A stretch of 64,000 bases of DNA from Sphingomonas sp. (GTDB taxonomy: Bacteria; Pseudomonadota; Alphaproteobacteria; Sphingomonadales; Sphingomonadaceae). The stretch covers positions 186,001-250,000 of the forward strand of contig NZ_JAQZBC010000001.1 in NCBI RefSeq assembly GCF_029239295.1, written 5' to 3'. The notes below the pieces were generated by a model. It did no database searches. It worked only from the letters and a program-made list of their open reading frames with translations, and was not told the origin of the DNA. The first letter of the stretch is position 1. Each line of letters starts with the position of its first letter. Both the position numbers and the translations under genes were made by a program. Shown in pieces: positions 53,815 through 61,890 of this stretch.

Positions 53815-54300
53815 ATGGCGATGAGCGCTGGTGGAGACTCCGCCGCAGAAACCCCGATGTCGGACATCAACACGACGCCTCTCGTGGACGTTATGCTGGT
53901 GCTCCTCATCATCTTCCTGATCGCGGTGCCGGTCGTGATCCAATCGGTTCCGGTGAAGCTGCCGAGCGTACGCTTCGACCCGACCACCACCAAGCCCGAG
54001 AACGTTTCCCTCTCGATCACGACCAAGCCTGATGGTGCCTGTGCCGTTTACTGGGGCATGACCCCGGTGACTCACGAGGAGCTGCTGGATCGCGCCGTGG
54101 CCAAGCTGAAGGCTGAGATCGAACGGCAGGGTGGCGTGAACGCCCCCGGTCTCGAACTGCCGGAAGCGCACGTACGCGGTGACGTCAACGTGCCGTGGAA
54201 GTGCGTGGCAGGCGCGATCTACAACATGCAGATGGCGGGCTTTGCGCGCGTCGGCTTCATTTCCGAGCCGCCGCCGGGCACTGGCACCGAGCGTCTGTAA
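53815..54300 (+). CDS. exbD: ExbD, first copy
   Basis: The 161-residue protein has a cytoplasmic N-terminus and one membrane helix with the critical Asp: NTTPLVDVMLVLLIIFLIAV. A periplasmic domain follows, longer than in the second copy (about 110 residues, with CAVYWGMTPVTHEELL). It is the peptidoglycan-side partner of ExbB. A second ExbD gene follows 23 bases later. Confidence 0.92.
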   Translation: MAMSAGGDSAAETPMSDINTTPLVDVMLVLLIIFLIAVPVVIQSVPVKLPSVRFDPTTTKPENVSLSITTKPDGACAVYWGMTPVTHEELLDRAVAKLKAEIERQGGVNAPGLELPEAHVRGDVNVPWKCVAGAIYNMQMAGFARVGFISEPPPGTGTERL

Positions 54301-54323
54301 GCAAGCCACCAGGAGTAATCGAT

Positions 54324-54752
54324 ATGGCAATGAGTGGCGGCAAGGACGATGGCGAGCCGATGATGGAGATGAACACGACGCCGTTGATCGACGTCATGCT
54401 CGTTCTCCTCATCATGTTCATCATCACCATCCCGATCCAGACCCACGCGGTGAAGGTCGATCTGCCGGTGAATGATCCGAATGCGACTCGGCCCCCGGTC
54501 GATCCGCAGAAGAACAAGATCACCATCGCGACCGACGGCACCGTCAGCTGGAACGGATCGCCTGTCGATCAGGTGCGTCTGCGTCAGTATCTCGACGTAG
54601 CAGCAGCGATGAACCCGGAGCCGGAGCTGCACTTCCAGCCGGATCCGACGGTTCGCTACGACACGGTCGATCAAACGCTGGCGGTGATCAAGCGGTCGAA
54701 CGTGACGAAGCTCGGCTTCATCGGCAACGAGCAGTACTACCGCGAATTCTGA
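54324..54752 (+). CDS. exbD: ExbD, second copy
   Basis: The 142-residue protein has EMNTTPLIDVMLVLLIMFII with the conserved Asp and a periplasmic domain (VSWNGSPVDQVRLRQYLDVA, KRSNVTKLGFIGNEQYY). ATG 54324 has AGGAG upstream. Two ExbD types in one operon are common in sphingomonads and related bacteria. The transcript ends in the terminator at 54779. Confidence 0.92.
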   Translation: MAMSGGKDDGEPMMEMNTTPLIDVMLVLLIMFIITIPIQTHAVKVDLPVNDPNATRPPVDPQKNKITIATDGTVSWNGSPVDQVRLRQYLDVAAAMNPEPELHFQPDPTVRYDTVDQTLAVIKRSNVTKLGFIGNEQYYREF

Positions 54753-54778
54753 TCACTACGGTTTTCAAGAACGCAACG

Positions 54779-54808
54779 GGGCGGCCTCATCGAGGCCGCC
54801 CTTTTTTT
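54779..54808 (+). terminator. Rho-independent terminator of the tonB operon
   Basis: A perfect 10-bp stem GGGCGGCCTC/GAGGCCGCCC (54779-54788 and 54792-54801) with a 3-base loop is followed at once by seven T (54802-54808). It stands 26 bases after the second exbD stop. Confidence 0.95.
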
Positions 54809-54946
54809 GTGTCTGAAGATGCGTTCAGGAAGCGCAGACCACCCGCTCCGTCATCCCCACTTGTACCCATGTCTCGAAAGTGACATGTACGTGTCACAAA
54901 ACCGTAACGAAGCAATCTGGCGCGACGGTTATCGGGAGAGGGTGCG

Positions 54947-55291
54947 ATGCGTGTTGTGTACGTCCTTGCTCTAGCGAGTTGCCTCGCTACCCCCGCGCTG
55001 GCGCGGGACCGCACCGGCTTCAAGGCGATTGAAGCTCGCAATTATGATGCGGCTGAGAGAGTGCTGCTCAATGAGCGGCGCATCTTCCCGGGCCGACCCG
55101 AGCTGATGATCAACCTCGGCACCGTTTATGCGCGCACCGGCAGGGTATCAGAGGCGGCCATTCTCTATCGCGCCGCGCTGGCGTCGGACGCTGTGGAGAT
55201 GGCGCTTCCGGGCGGCGGGATCGAGACTTCGCACGAGGTCGCACTCCGGGGGCTACGCAGCCTCGCACCGGCGGCGCTGGCTGTCAGGTAA
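54947..55291 (+). CDS. Small secreted TPR-like protein
   Basis: The 114-residue protein has a signal peptide (VVYVLALASCLATPALA) and two TPR-like helix pairs (FKAIEARNYDAAERVLL; LMINLGTVYARTGRVSEAAI). Probably a periplasmic protein-protein adaptor; partner unknown. An inverted repeat GTGACA/TGTCAC (54880-54897) lies 50 bases upstream and may be an operator. Confidence 0.75.
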   Translation: MRVVYVLALASCLATPALARDRTGFKAIEARNYDAAERVLLNERRIFPGRPELMINLGTVYARTGRVSEAAILYRAALASDAVEMALPGGGIETSHEVALRGLRSLAPAALAVR

Positions 55292-55415
55292 CCACGCGGC
55301 TGCTTAGAGGTTTGGGTACGTTGAGGCTGCCAGCGCGCCTTTCGCGGCGCCGGCCGCCGCATACCATCCTCTTCGGCATCAATGCGGGGACGCGCTGGCG
55401 ATTCCTACGTGCGGA

Positions 55416-55970
55416 CTACAGCCGCGGCAGCGTAACTCCGCGCTGGCCCATATATTTTCCTGCCCGGTCGGCGTAGCTGACCTCGCACGGTTCGTTCCCC
55501 TTCAGGAACAGAAACTGGCACGCGCCTTCATTGGCGTAGATCTTCGCGGGAAGGGGGGTGGTGTTGGAAAATTCCAGCGTCACATGCCCCTCCCATCCCG
55601 GCTCCAGCGGCGTGACGTTCACGATGATACCACAGCGAGCATAGGTCGATTTGCCAAGACAGATGACCAGCACGTCGCGGGGAACGCGGAAATACTCGAT
55701 CGTTCGGGCAAGCGCGAAACTGTTGGGCGGAATGATGCACACGTCGGTCTTGCGATCAACGAAGCTGTTGGCGGCAAAATCCTTCGGGTCGACGGTTGCC
55801 GAATCGACATTGGTGAAGATCTTGAAATCGTCGGCAACGCGGGCGTCATACCCATAGGAACTGAGCCCGTAGCTAATGCAGCCATCGCGGCGCTGCGCCT
55901 CGACGAACGGCTCGATCATGCCGTGTTCCAGCGCCTGTTCTCGGATCCAACGGTCGGACAGAATGGACAT
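55416..55970 (-). CDS. dcd: dCTP deaminase
   Basis: The 184-residue protein has N-terminal [27 protein letters not shown], nucleotide-binding [20 protein letters not shown] and catalytic Glu in [13 protein letters not shown]. It converts dCTP to dUTP for thymidylate synthesis. Length and motifs fit the monofunctional alphaproteobacterial type. Confidence 0.95.
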   Translation of the reverse strand: MSILSDRWIREQALEHGMIEPFVEAQRRDGCISYGLSSYGYDARVADDFKIFTNVDSATVDPKDFAANSFVDRKTDVCIIPPNSFALARTIEYFRVPRDVLVICLGKSTYARCGIIVNVTPLEPGWEGHVTLEFSNTTPLPAKIYANEGACQFLFLKGNEPCEVSYADRAGKYMGQRGVTLPRL

Positions 55971-56036
55971 GCGGCAGCTCCCTTGCCGCGCTCTTCGCCT
56001 CCCACGAAGTCGGTGACAAGCCCCGGCGTGTGACAG

Positions 56037-57356
56037 TTAGCGTGGAAGCGTAATCGTTGCGATCAGGCCGCCCCCGGCACGGTTGGCGAGCGTGATCTCG
56101 CCGCCAGCATCGTGAACGATCGCTCGGGCCAGCGCGAGACCAAGGCCGATGCCGCCGGTGTCCCTGTTGCGGGAGCCCTCCAGGCGAGTGAACGGGTCGA
56201 ATACAGCGGACAGCTTATCCTCGGGCACGCCGGGGCCGCGATCAGCGACGGATACCGCGACCGACCGATCGTTAGCGCTGATCGCAACCTCCACCGACCC
56301 CGCGTATTTGATCGCATTCTCGATCAGGTTTCGCACAGCGCGGCGGAACAAGGTAGGACGCAGGCGCATACGCAGCCGGGCGACGTCGTCGAACGCCACG
56401 TCAGCGCCCAGGTCGCGGAAATCCTCCACCACCGCATCCACCAGGGCTGCAAGATCCACCTCGGTCACCGCTTCGCTTGGCCGTCCCAAGCGGGCGAGCG
56501 ACAGGATGTCGTCGAGGGTGCGACTCATCTCCTCGATCGTCGCGGCCATGCGGGTGCGGTCCTGATCGTCCTCGACCGATTCGATCCGTACGCGCAGCGC
56601 GGCAAGGGGGGTGCGCAGATCGTGCCCGATTGCGCCGAGCATCCGGTCCTTTTCATCCAGCATCCCGGTGACACGCTGGGTCAGGCCGTTGAAGGCGACG
56701 ATCAGGTCGCGGACGTCGCTTGGCCCTTCGACGGGAATGGGGGACAGCTCCCCGCGTGGTGTGAACGATCCGGCCGCAATCGCCAGCGCGCGCAGCGGGC
56801 GTGAAATCCGGCGCGCGATCCACAGCACCGGGAGCAGGATGAGGATGTAGATGATCAGCGTCTGGCCAAACAGCGCCCAGAAGATGCGGTTGTCGTGCCG
56901 TGGCCACGGCGCGTTGGTGGTGATCCAGGTGCCATCGCGCTGCTGAACGGCGAACATCAGCGTGTCCGTGGGCCGCCCGACGTGGCGGCGCGCCGCCCGT
57001 TCGGGGCGCGATTCACGCGGACGGATGCCGGTGTCGATCCGTCCGGGAGAAACGCCGAGTTCCACCAGCTGTTCGCGCAGCTCCTCGCCCACCTTGGGCA
57101 AGCGTTCGAGACCGGCAGGAATGGGATTGGTGAGCCGATGGCGCACGCGTCCGCGGTCGGGCGACAGCCGGCGATCGACGACATGGTCGAGCGCGTCGGC
57201 GAGGCGTACTGCCGCCGGCCTGGTCGCCTGGGCGATCTTGAACGCGGCGCGCTCACGCAGGATCACAGCCAGGTTAATCGCCTGCGCCGCGAACAGCGCA
57301 AGCGCCAGAAGGAGGGCGAGCTGGCCTGACAGGTTGCGGGGAAAGCGAACGATCAC
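56037..57356 (-). CDS. Sensor histidine kinase, EnvZ-like
   Basis: The 439-residue protein has a membrane helix (LALLLALALFAAQAINLAVI), a periplasmic region of about 110 residues, a second helix (TLIIYILILLPVLWIARR), HAMP, then HisKA with GHDLRTPLAALRVR and HATPase with NLIENAIKYA, DRGPGVPED and GGIGLGLALARAI. The start is GTG 57356. It follows its regulator gene by 7 bases. Signal unknown; the periplasmic part is Arg-rich. Confidence 0.9.
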   Translation of the reverse strand: MIVRFPRNLSGQLALLLALALFAAQAINLAVILRERAAFKIAQATRPAAVRLADALDHVVDRRLSPDRGRVRHRLTNPIPAGLERLPKVGEELREQLVELGVSPGRIDTGIRPRESRPERAARRHVGRPTDTLMFAVQQRDGTWITTNAPWPRHDNRIFWALFGQTLIIYILILLPVLWIARRISRPLRALAIAAGSFTPRGELSPIPVEGPSDVRDLIVAFNGLTQRVTGMLDEKDRMLGAIGHDLRTPLAALRVRIESVEDDQDRTRMAATIEEMSRTLDDILSLARLGRPSEAVTEVDLAALVDAVVEDFRDLGADVAFDDVARLRMRLRPTLFRRAVRNLIENAIKYAGSVEVAISANDRSVAVSVADRGPGVPEDKLSAVFDPFTRLEGSRNRDTGGIGLGLALARAIVHDAGGEITLANRAGGGLIATITLPR

Positions 57357-57363
57357 CGGCTGC

Positions 57364-58101
57364 TCACAGCCGGGTCACTTCCGCCGCTAGCGTATAGCCG
57401 CCGCCCCAAACCGTCTTGATCAGTTGCGGGTTGCGGGGATCCAGTTCGATCTTCTTGCGCAAACGACTGACCTGATTGTCGATCGCGCGGTCAAAGGCTG
57501 CGGCCTCGCGCCCCTGCGTCAGATCAAGCAGCTGATCGCGGGTCAGCACCTGGCGTGGCCGGGTGACCAGCGCGTGAAGCAAATTATACTCGCCGGTGGA
57601 TAGCGGCACCGCCACGCCCTCCCGATCGACAAGGGTGCGCTCACCGGTCTTCAGAATCCAATCGGCGAAGGCATAGGCGCCTGCCTCGGGCGCATGCTGG
57701 CGCGCGCCGCCGGCTTGCAGACGCCGCAGCACCACCTTGATCCGGGCGGCGAGTTCGCGCGGCGAAAACGGCTTTACCATGTAATCGTCGGCGCCCATTT
57801 CCAGGCCGACGATGCGGTCGGTTTCCTCGCTCTTCGCGGTGAGAAGAATGACCGGGATGTCGCTGGTCGCGCGGATGTGGCGGCACAGGCTGAGCCCGTC
57901 TTCCCCCGGCATCATGATGTCGAGGATGACGAGGTCGATCGCATAGGCGCTAAGCCGGACGCGCGCCGCCTCCGCATCGCCGACCTGAGTCACGCGAAAT
58001 CCCTGTTTGGTCAAATATTGCGCAAGCGGCTCGCGGATAGAACGCTCGTCGTCGACGAGCAGCAGGTGGGGCGTATCGACCATGGTGTCGGCATCTAGCA
58101 T
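57364..58101 (-). CDS. OmpR-family response regulator
   Basis: The 245-residue protein has a receiver (LLLVDDERSIREPL, Asp in VILDIMMPGEDG, Lys in MVKPFSPREL) and an OmpR-type winged helix (LSTGEYNLLHALVTRPRQVL, DNQVSRLRKKIE, VWGGGYTLA). Start ATG 58101 or 58083 (MVDTPHLLL). It is the partner of the adjacent kinase. Targets are unknown; the EF-hand gene upstream is in the same direction. Confidence 0.92.
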   Translation of the reverse strand: MLDADTMVDTPHLLLVDDERSIREPLAQYLTKQGFRVTQVGDAEAARVRLSAYAIDLVILDIMMPGEDGLSLCRHIRATSDIPVILLTAKSEETDRIVGLEMGADDYMVKPFSPRELAARIKVVLRRLQAGGARQHAPEAGAYAFADWILKTGERTLVDREGVAVPLSTGEYNLLHALVTRPRQVLTRDQLLDLTQGREAAAFDRAIDNQVSRLRKKIELDPRNPQLIKTVWGGGYTLAAEVTRL

Positions 58102-58119
58102 GTCATGCTCCGCCGGGAA

Positions 58120-58149
58120 GGGCCGGGTGACGTAAGTGTCGCCCGGCCC
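58120..58149. terminator. Strong hairpin between EF-hand gene and regulator gene
   Basis: The arms GGGCCGGGTGAC and GTCGCCCGGCCC (58120-58131, 58138-58149) form a 12-bp stem with one mismatch. It lies just after the EF-hand gene stop. A T-run is lacking, so it may attenuate rather than fully end transcription. Confidence 0.5.
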
Positions 58150-58160
58150 TGGTTCATGGA

Positions 58161-58745
58161 TCAGCGGACCGGGCGGGCCTCGCCGCTCGGCGCACCGCGC
58201 GCCTTCATCGCACCACGGGCGGCCTGGCGCTCGGCAGCGTCGATCCGACCGTCCTTGTTGGTGTCGATACGGTCGAACATGGCGCCCGTCGCTGCGAGAG
58301 CCTCCGCCTTGGTCAGGATGCCGTCACGGTTGGCGTCCGCGCCCATCATCATGCCCATGCCACCGCCACCATGGCGGCCGCCGCGCTTGCCCTTCCACTG
58401 GTCCCGCATCGCCTTGCGCTCGGCAGCGTCGATCCGGCCATCCTTGTTGGTATCGACGCGATCGAAGCGCTGGGCCGCACGCTCGCGGAACTGCTCGCGA
58501 GTCATTTCGACTTGAGCCCCGCCCCGGCGTCCGCGATGTTCGCCAGCGGTAAGCTTGCCGTTTTTGTCGGAGTCCAGCCGGTCGAAGCGGGCATCGGCCG
58601 CTGCCAGTGCCTCGGCGCGCGTGGTTACGCGGTTGGTGTCGGCCGCGGCGACGTCGCGCTGCGGGGCAGGGGCGGCGTTCTGCGCGACGGCGACCCCGGA
58701 GATGGCGGTGCCGGCGAGGGCGGCTGCAAAGATAAAGCGTTTCAT
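58161..58745 (-). CDS. Periplasmic EF-hand calcium-binding protein
   Basis: The 194-residue protein has a signal peptide (MKRFIFAAALAGTAISGVA). Four EF-hand-like loops follow: DSDKNGKLTAGE, DTNKDGRIDAAE (twice, near 97 and 160) and DANRDGILTKAE. A Gly/Met/His-rich stretch (RHGGGGMGMMMG) lies between loops two and three. It probably buffers or senses calcium in the periplasm. Upstream of the OmpR/EnvZ-like pair. Confidence 0.88.
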   Translation of the reverse strand: MKRFIFAAALAGTAISGVAVAQNAAPAPQRDVAAADTNRVTTRAEALAAADARFDRLDSDKNGKLTAGEHRGRRGGAQVEMTREQFRERAAQRFDRVDTNKDGRIDAAERKAMRDQWKGKRGGRHGGGGMGMMMGADANRDGILTKAEALAATGAMFDRIDTNKDGRIDAAERQAARGAMKARGAPSGEARPVR

Positions 58746-58880
58746 CGGTTTAAAGGTCCTTCTTCAGAAGAAGCTGCTGCTTCCCTTCATGAGACCGATA
58801 TGAGGATCGATTGTCGCGCGTGTTTGTCAGGACGCCTCAAATGTGTCGCAAAATGTCGCCGCTAAGCTCGAGATGCCCTG

Positions 58881-59660
58881 TTAAGTGATCAGCCGCTCAC
58901 GCAGCGCATCACGGCGGGATGCATCAACACCAAGCACCGCTTCGGCATAGCGTTCGACCGAGCCGTGACGCTCCTCGATCGATCGAGAAGCGGCATGGAG
59001 GTAGTCCGCGTCCACCCCCATCAGCGTGACGATCGCCTCGTCGGTGATTTGATCGCCATATCGCTCGCGAATCGAGTCGCCCGCCGCGGCAATGCGCCGC
59101 TCCTGATTGCCGGCGACGTTGGTCAGCAGATAATCGTCCATGACGTCATCTTCATGAACGCCGAGCAGACGATGGAGCAGTGCCGCTGCCAGCCCCGTGC
59201 GATCCTTCCCGGCCAGGCAATGCAGCAGGCTGGGTCCGTCGCGGCTGGCCAGCGCTTCGAAATACAGCGTGAGGGACCGGACGAGCACTTCACGATACGG
59301 CATGTTGACGTAGAGCCGCGTCATCGCCGCTTTCGCCTCGGCCGCGGATGCGATCCCACGCCCGGCTTCCTCATGCGGCGCCAGTTCGGAGCCGGCGGTT
59401 TCGCCAGGCGCGAACAGGACCATCGCTTCGAACGGATCTGGCCGCAGGCACGGCATCAACTGCCGCTCACTGTCGCCGCGAAGGTCAATCACCGTGGCCA
59501 GCCCGATCTGCGCCACGCCCGCCAGGTCCTCGGGGGTAGCGGCGCCGTGCTGGCCGGAACGCCACAACAGGCCGCTTTTCAACCGTCCGCCGCTGGCGGC
59601 ATAGCCACCATAGTCGCGGAAATTGTGGATGCCTTCGAAGCTACGGACGCGTTCATTCAT
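58881..59660 (-). CDS. Tyrosine-protein phosphatase (DSP-like)
   Basis: The protein has about 259 residues from ATG 59660 (MNERVRSFEGIHNFRDYGGY). N-terminal NFRDYGG is the family hallmark. The active site is HCLAGKDRTG (Cys-x5-Arg), with general acid in the DLRGDSER region. It belongs to the bacterial Y_phosphatase3 group that includes lipid and protein tyrosine phosphatases. Substrate unknown. Confidence 0.88.
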   Translation of the reverse strand: MNERVRSFEGIHNFRDYGGYAASGGRLKSGLLWRSGQHGAATPEDLAGVAQIGLATVIDLRGDSERQLMPCLRPDPFEAMVLFAPGETAGSELAPHEEAGRGIASAAEAKAAMTRLYVNMPYREVLVRSLTLYFEALASRDGPSLLHCLAGKDRTGLAAALLHRLLGVHEDDVMDDYLLTNVAGNQERRIAAAGDSIRERYGDQITDEAIVTLMGVDADYLHAASRSIEERHGSVERYAEAVLGVDASRRDALRERLIT

Positions 59661-59751
59661 GAGCGCTCGGGTATCGCATTTCGATGACAATGTCGCGTCG
59701 TTTAATGAGGATGGCTTAACCGCTGAAGGTCACCGCCGCACGTGACGGCAC

Positions 59752-60480
59752 TCAGGCGGGGTCGCCATCCTTGTACTTCATCTCAAGAAAGCGCCCGCGC
59801 GTTTCGAGCGAGTCGAGATCACCCCGGGCAAGCTCCTCGCTCATCTGGCCGATCTCCCGCTCGATTAGCTCCAGACCTTCGATCAGCTGCCGGTCCGGCG
59901 TCTTGCCGTTGCGTTCGGTGCCGCGAAGTTCAGGCGGCACACGCTGATAGTCGCGCACGAAATCGGGAAGCTGTTCGCCGACCAGCCGGCGAATGTCGGC
60001 GCCCGCCGGCGTCTCATCACCGACGGTCTGTAGCTGCTTGCCCAGGGTGTCGAGCCGAAGGCCGATGCGGTCCGCGATCTGCACCGCGGGTGCGGGCAGG
60101 GCGGGCCGCTGCGCATCCAGCCAGCGCGTCGTCTGCATTGGCAGTGCCTTGAGGTCGCTACGCGCGAGCTTCTCATGCGTCACCGGGCGCGGCCCGGGCG
60201 CGAAGGCGATCGCGAGCGTCACGGCGGCCATCATCATCAACACGGCAAGGGCGCCAAAAAGGCCCAGCGGCATGATCGCAATGCCGATGATCGCGGCGGC
60301 AAACAGGATCGCAGCGTTCGCCACGCCGATCGCCGCGACCCGCTTCGCCACGCTTCGCCGCCCACGGGGACGGCGACTGACGGCGCGCGTGCCGGGCATC
60401 GTGTCGAACGACTGCAGCCGCACGCGATCCAGCGTGCCGCGCGCGTTTGACAGGGCCTGATCCGTCTCGTGCGAGATCAC
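59752..60480 (-). CDS. XpaC-like membrane protein, TelA partner
   Basis: The 242-residue protein has a basic N-terminus, two membrane helices (GVANAAILFAAAIIGIAIMP and ALAVLMMMAAVTLAIAF) and a helical C-terminal domain (about 115-235). Its ATG overlaps the TelA gene stop (ATGA). The pair XpaC-like plus TelA is a known arrangement. The XpaC naming rests on context and layout more than on motifs. Confidence 0.65.
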   Translation of the reverse strand: MISHETDQALSNARGTLDRVRLQSFDTMPGTRAVSRRPRGRRSVAKRVAAIGVANAAILFAAAIIGIAIMPLGLFGALAVLMMMAAVTLAIAFAPGPRPVTHEKLARSDLKALPMQTTRWLDAQRPALPAPAVQIADRIGLRLDTLGKQLQTVGDETPAGADIRRLVGEQLPDFVRDYQRVPPELRGTERNGKTPDRQLIEGLELIEREIGQMSEELARGDLDSLETRGRFLEMKYKDGDPA

Positions 60481-61688
60481 AGCGCCTCCAGCTTGAACGT
60501 CTCGGACGAGGAGCCGACACGGTTCTGCGCCGCTCCCTCTGCCCGGGCGATATAGCCGCGCGACTTCTCGACCTCGCCCGACAGCGTGTCGACAGTGGTC
60601 TTCATCGAATCCAGCGCCTTCAGCTTGAAGGTGTCGATCGCGTCCATGGTCTCATAGATATTCTGGAAGGCGCGCTGCAGCGTTTCTAGCGGGATGGCGG
60701 AGCTTGCCGCCTGCTCGTGGATGCGCGCCGTGTTGGAGCGCAGCAGCTTGCCAGTCGAATCGATGATGTTCGCCGTCGTCGTGTTCAGCTGCGTGATCTG
60801 TTCCAGAACCAGCTTCTGGTTGGTCATCGCCTGCGCCACCGTCACCGCCGTGCGCAATGCTGCCACCGTGGTCGTGGAGGCGCGATCGACGCCCTTGATC
60901 AGCTCGACATTGTTCTTCTTCACCAGGTCGAGCGCGAGATAGCCCTGCACCGTGACCGCCATTTGCGTCAGCAGATCCTGCGTGCGCTGGCGGGCGTAGA
61001 ACAGCGCTGTTTCGCGGATCGCCTTCGCCTTGGCGGGATCGGTCGCGTCCAGCTCGTTGGCCTTGTCCTCCAGCTTCTGGTCCAACATCCGGGACATCTG
61101 GATCATCTGCTCCAGCTTGCCCATCGCAGTCCACAAGTTCGCCCGCTCCGTATCGATCGAGGCATTGTCCATCAGCAACTCGTCCTTGCCGGAAGCGAGG
61201 CTCTTCAGGATCGAGGCGATGTGCGTCTGGCTGGATTTGTAGCTGTCGAAATAATTGCGCGCCTTGTTGCCAAAGGGGATCAGCCCGAACAGCTTCTGCG
61301 GCGCTGTCAGGTTGCCCTTCTTGCCAGGATCGAGGTCCTCGACGACGCGGCGCAGCTGCGCCAGATCCTTGCCTACCCCGGTTTCCTGATCCATCGCGCG
61401 GACCGGTCGATCGAGGAAGCGGTTGGATTGGCCTGCCGCGTCCCGGATTTCTTTCGCGCCCATGTTGGTGATCGCATCAACCACCTTGCCGAATTCCGGG
61501 CTGTTCGCATCCCGCTCCATCAGCTGCTGAACGGCATATTCCGCGCGCTCCTCCAGCTTTGATTTCACGCCTTCCTCGACCGGGACAAGCCCGGCGGCTT
61601 TTTCCGCCGTCACGGTGGGCACCGGATCGGGCGGCGTCAGCTTCAGCGCCGGTTCCGTCGCGGTGATCGTTTCAGGGGTGGTCGCCAT
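60477..61688 (-). CDS. telA: TelA-family toxic anion resistance protein
   Basis: The 403-residue protein is almost fully helical with TelA features (RPVRAMDQETGVGKDLAQLR, NYFDSYKSSQTHIASILKSL, ALFYARQRTQDLLTQMAVTV). Named for tellurite resistance in plasmids; its chromosomal role is probably envelope-stress related. It overlaps the XpaC-like gene by 4 bases and is divergent to the TonB-dependent receptor gene. Confidence 0.87.
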   Translation of the reverse strand: MATTPETITATEPALKLTPPDPVPTVTAEKAAGLVPVEEGVKSKLEERAEYAVQQLMERDANSPEFGKVVDAITNMGAKEIRDAAGQSNRFLDRPVRAMDQETGVGKDLAQLRRVVEDLDPGKKGNLTAPQKLFGLIPFGNKARNYFDSYKSSQTHIASILKSLASGKDELLMDNASIDTERANLWTAMGKLEQMIQMSRMLDQKLEDKANELDATDPAKAKAIRETALFYARQRTQDLLTQMAVTVQGYLALDLVKKNNVELIKGVDRASTTTVAALRTAVTVAQAMTNQKLVLEQITQLNTTTANIIDSTGKLLRSNTARIHEQAASSAIPLETLQRAFQNIYETMDAIDTFKLKALDSMKTTVDTLSGEVEKSRGYIARAEGAAQNRVGSSSETFKLEAL

Positions 61689-61890
61689 CTACATCCTCCA
61701 GCGTCAGCCTCCACGATGGCGGCTGACGGTGCTTCGTTCAAGTGTACCAGTCATATAAGACGCTGGGCAACCACGCGCAAAGGGCGTGCGATTTGCTCCC
61801 TGTCTTCCGATTGGCACGGTACGGTAACGAAGTTGCCACGTCCCGGCTCTAGCGGCGCATCATCACAGCCAAAACAATCGGGGGAACATC

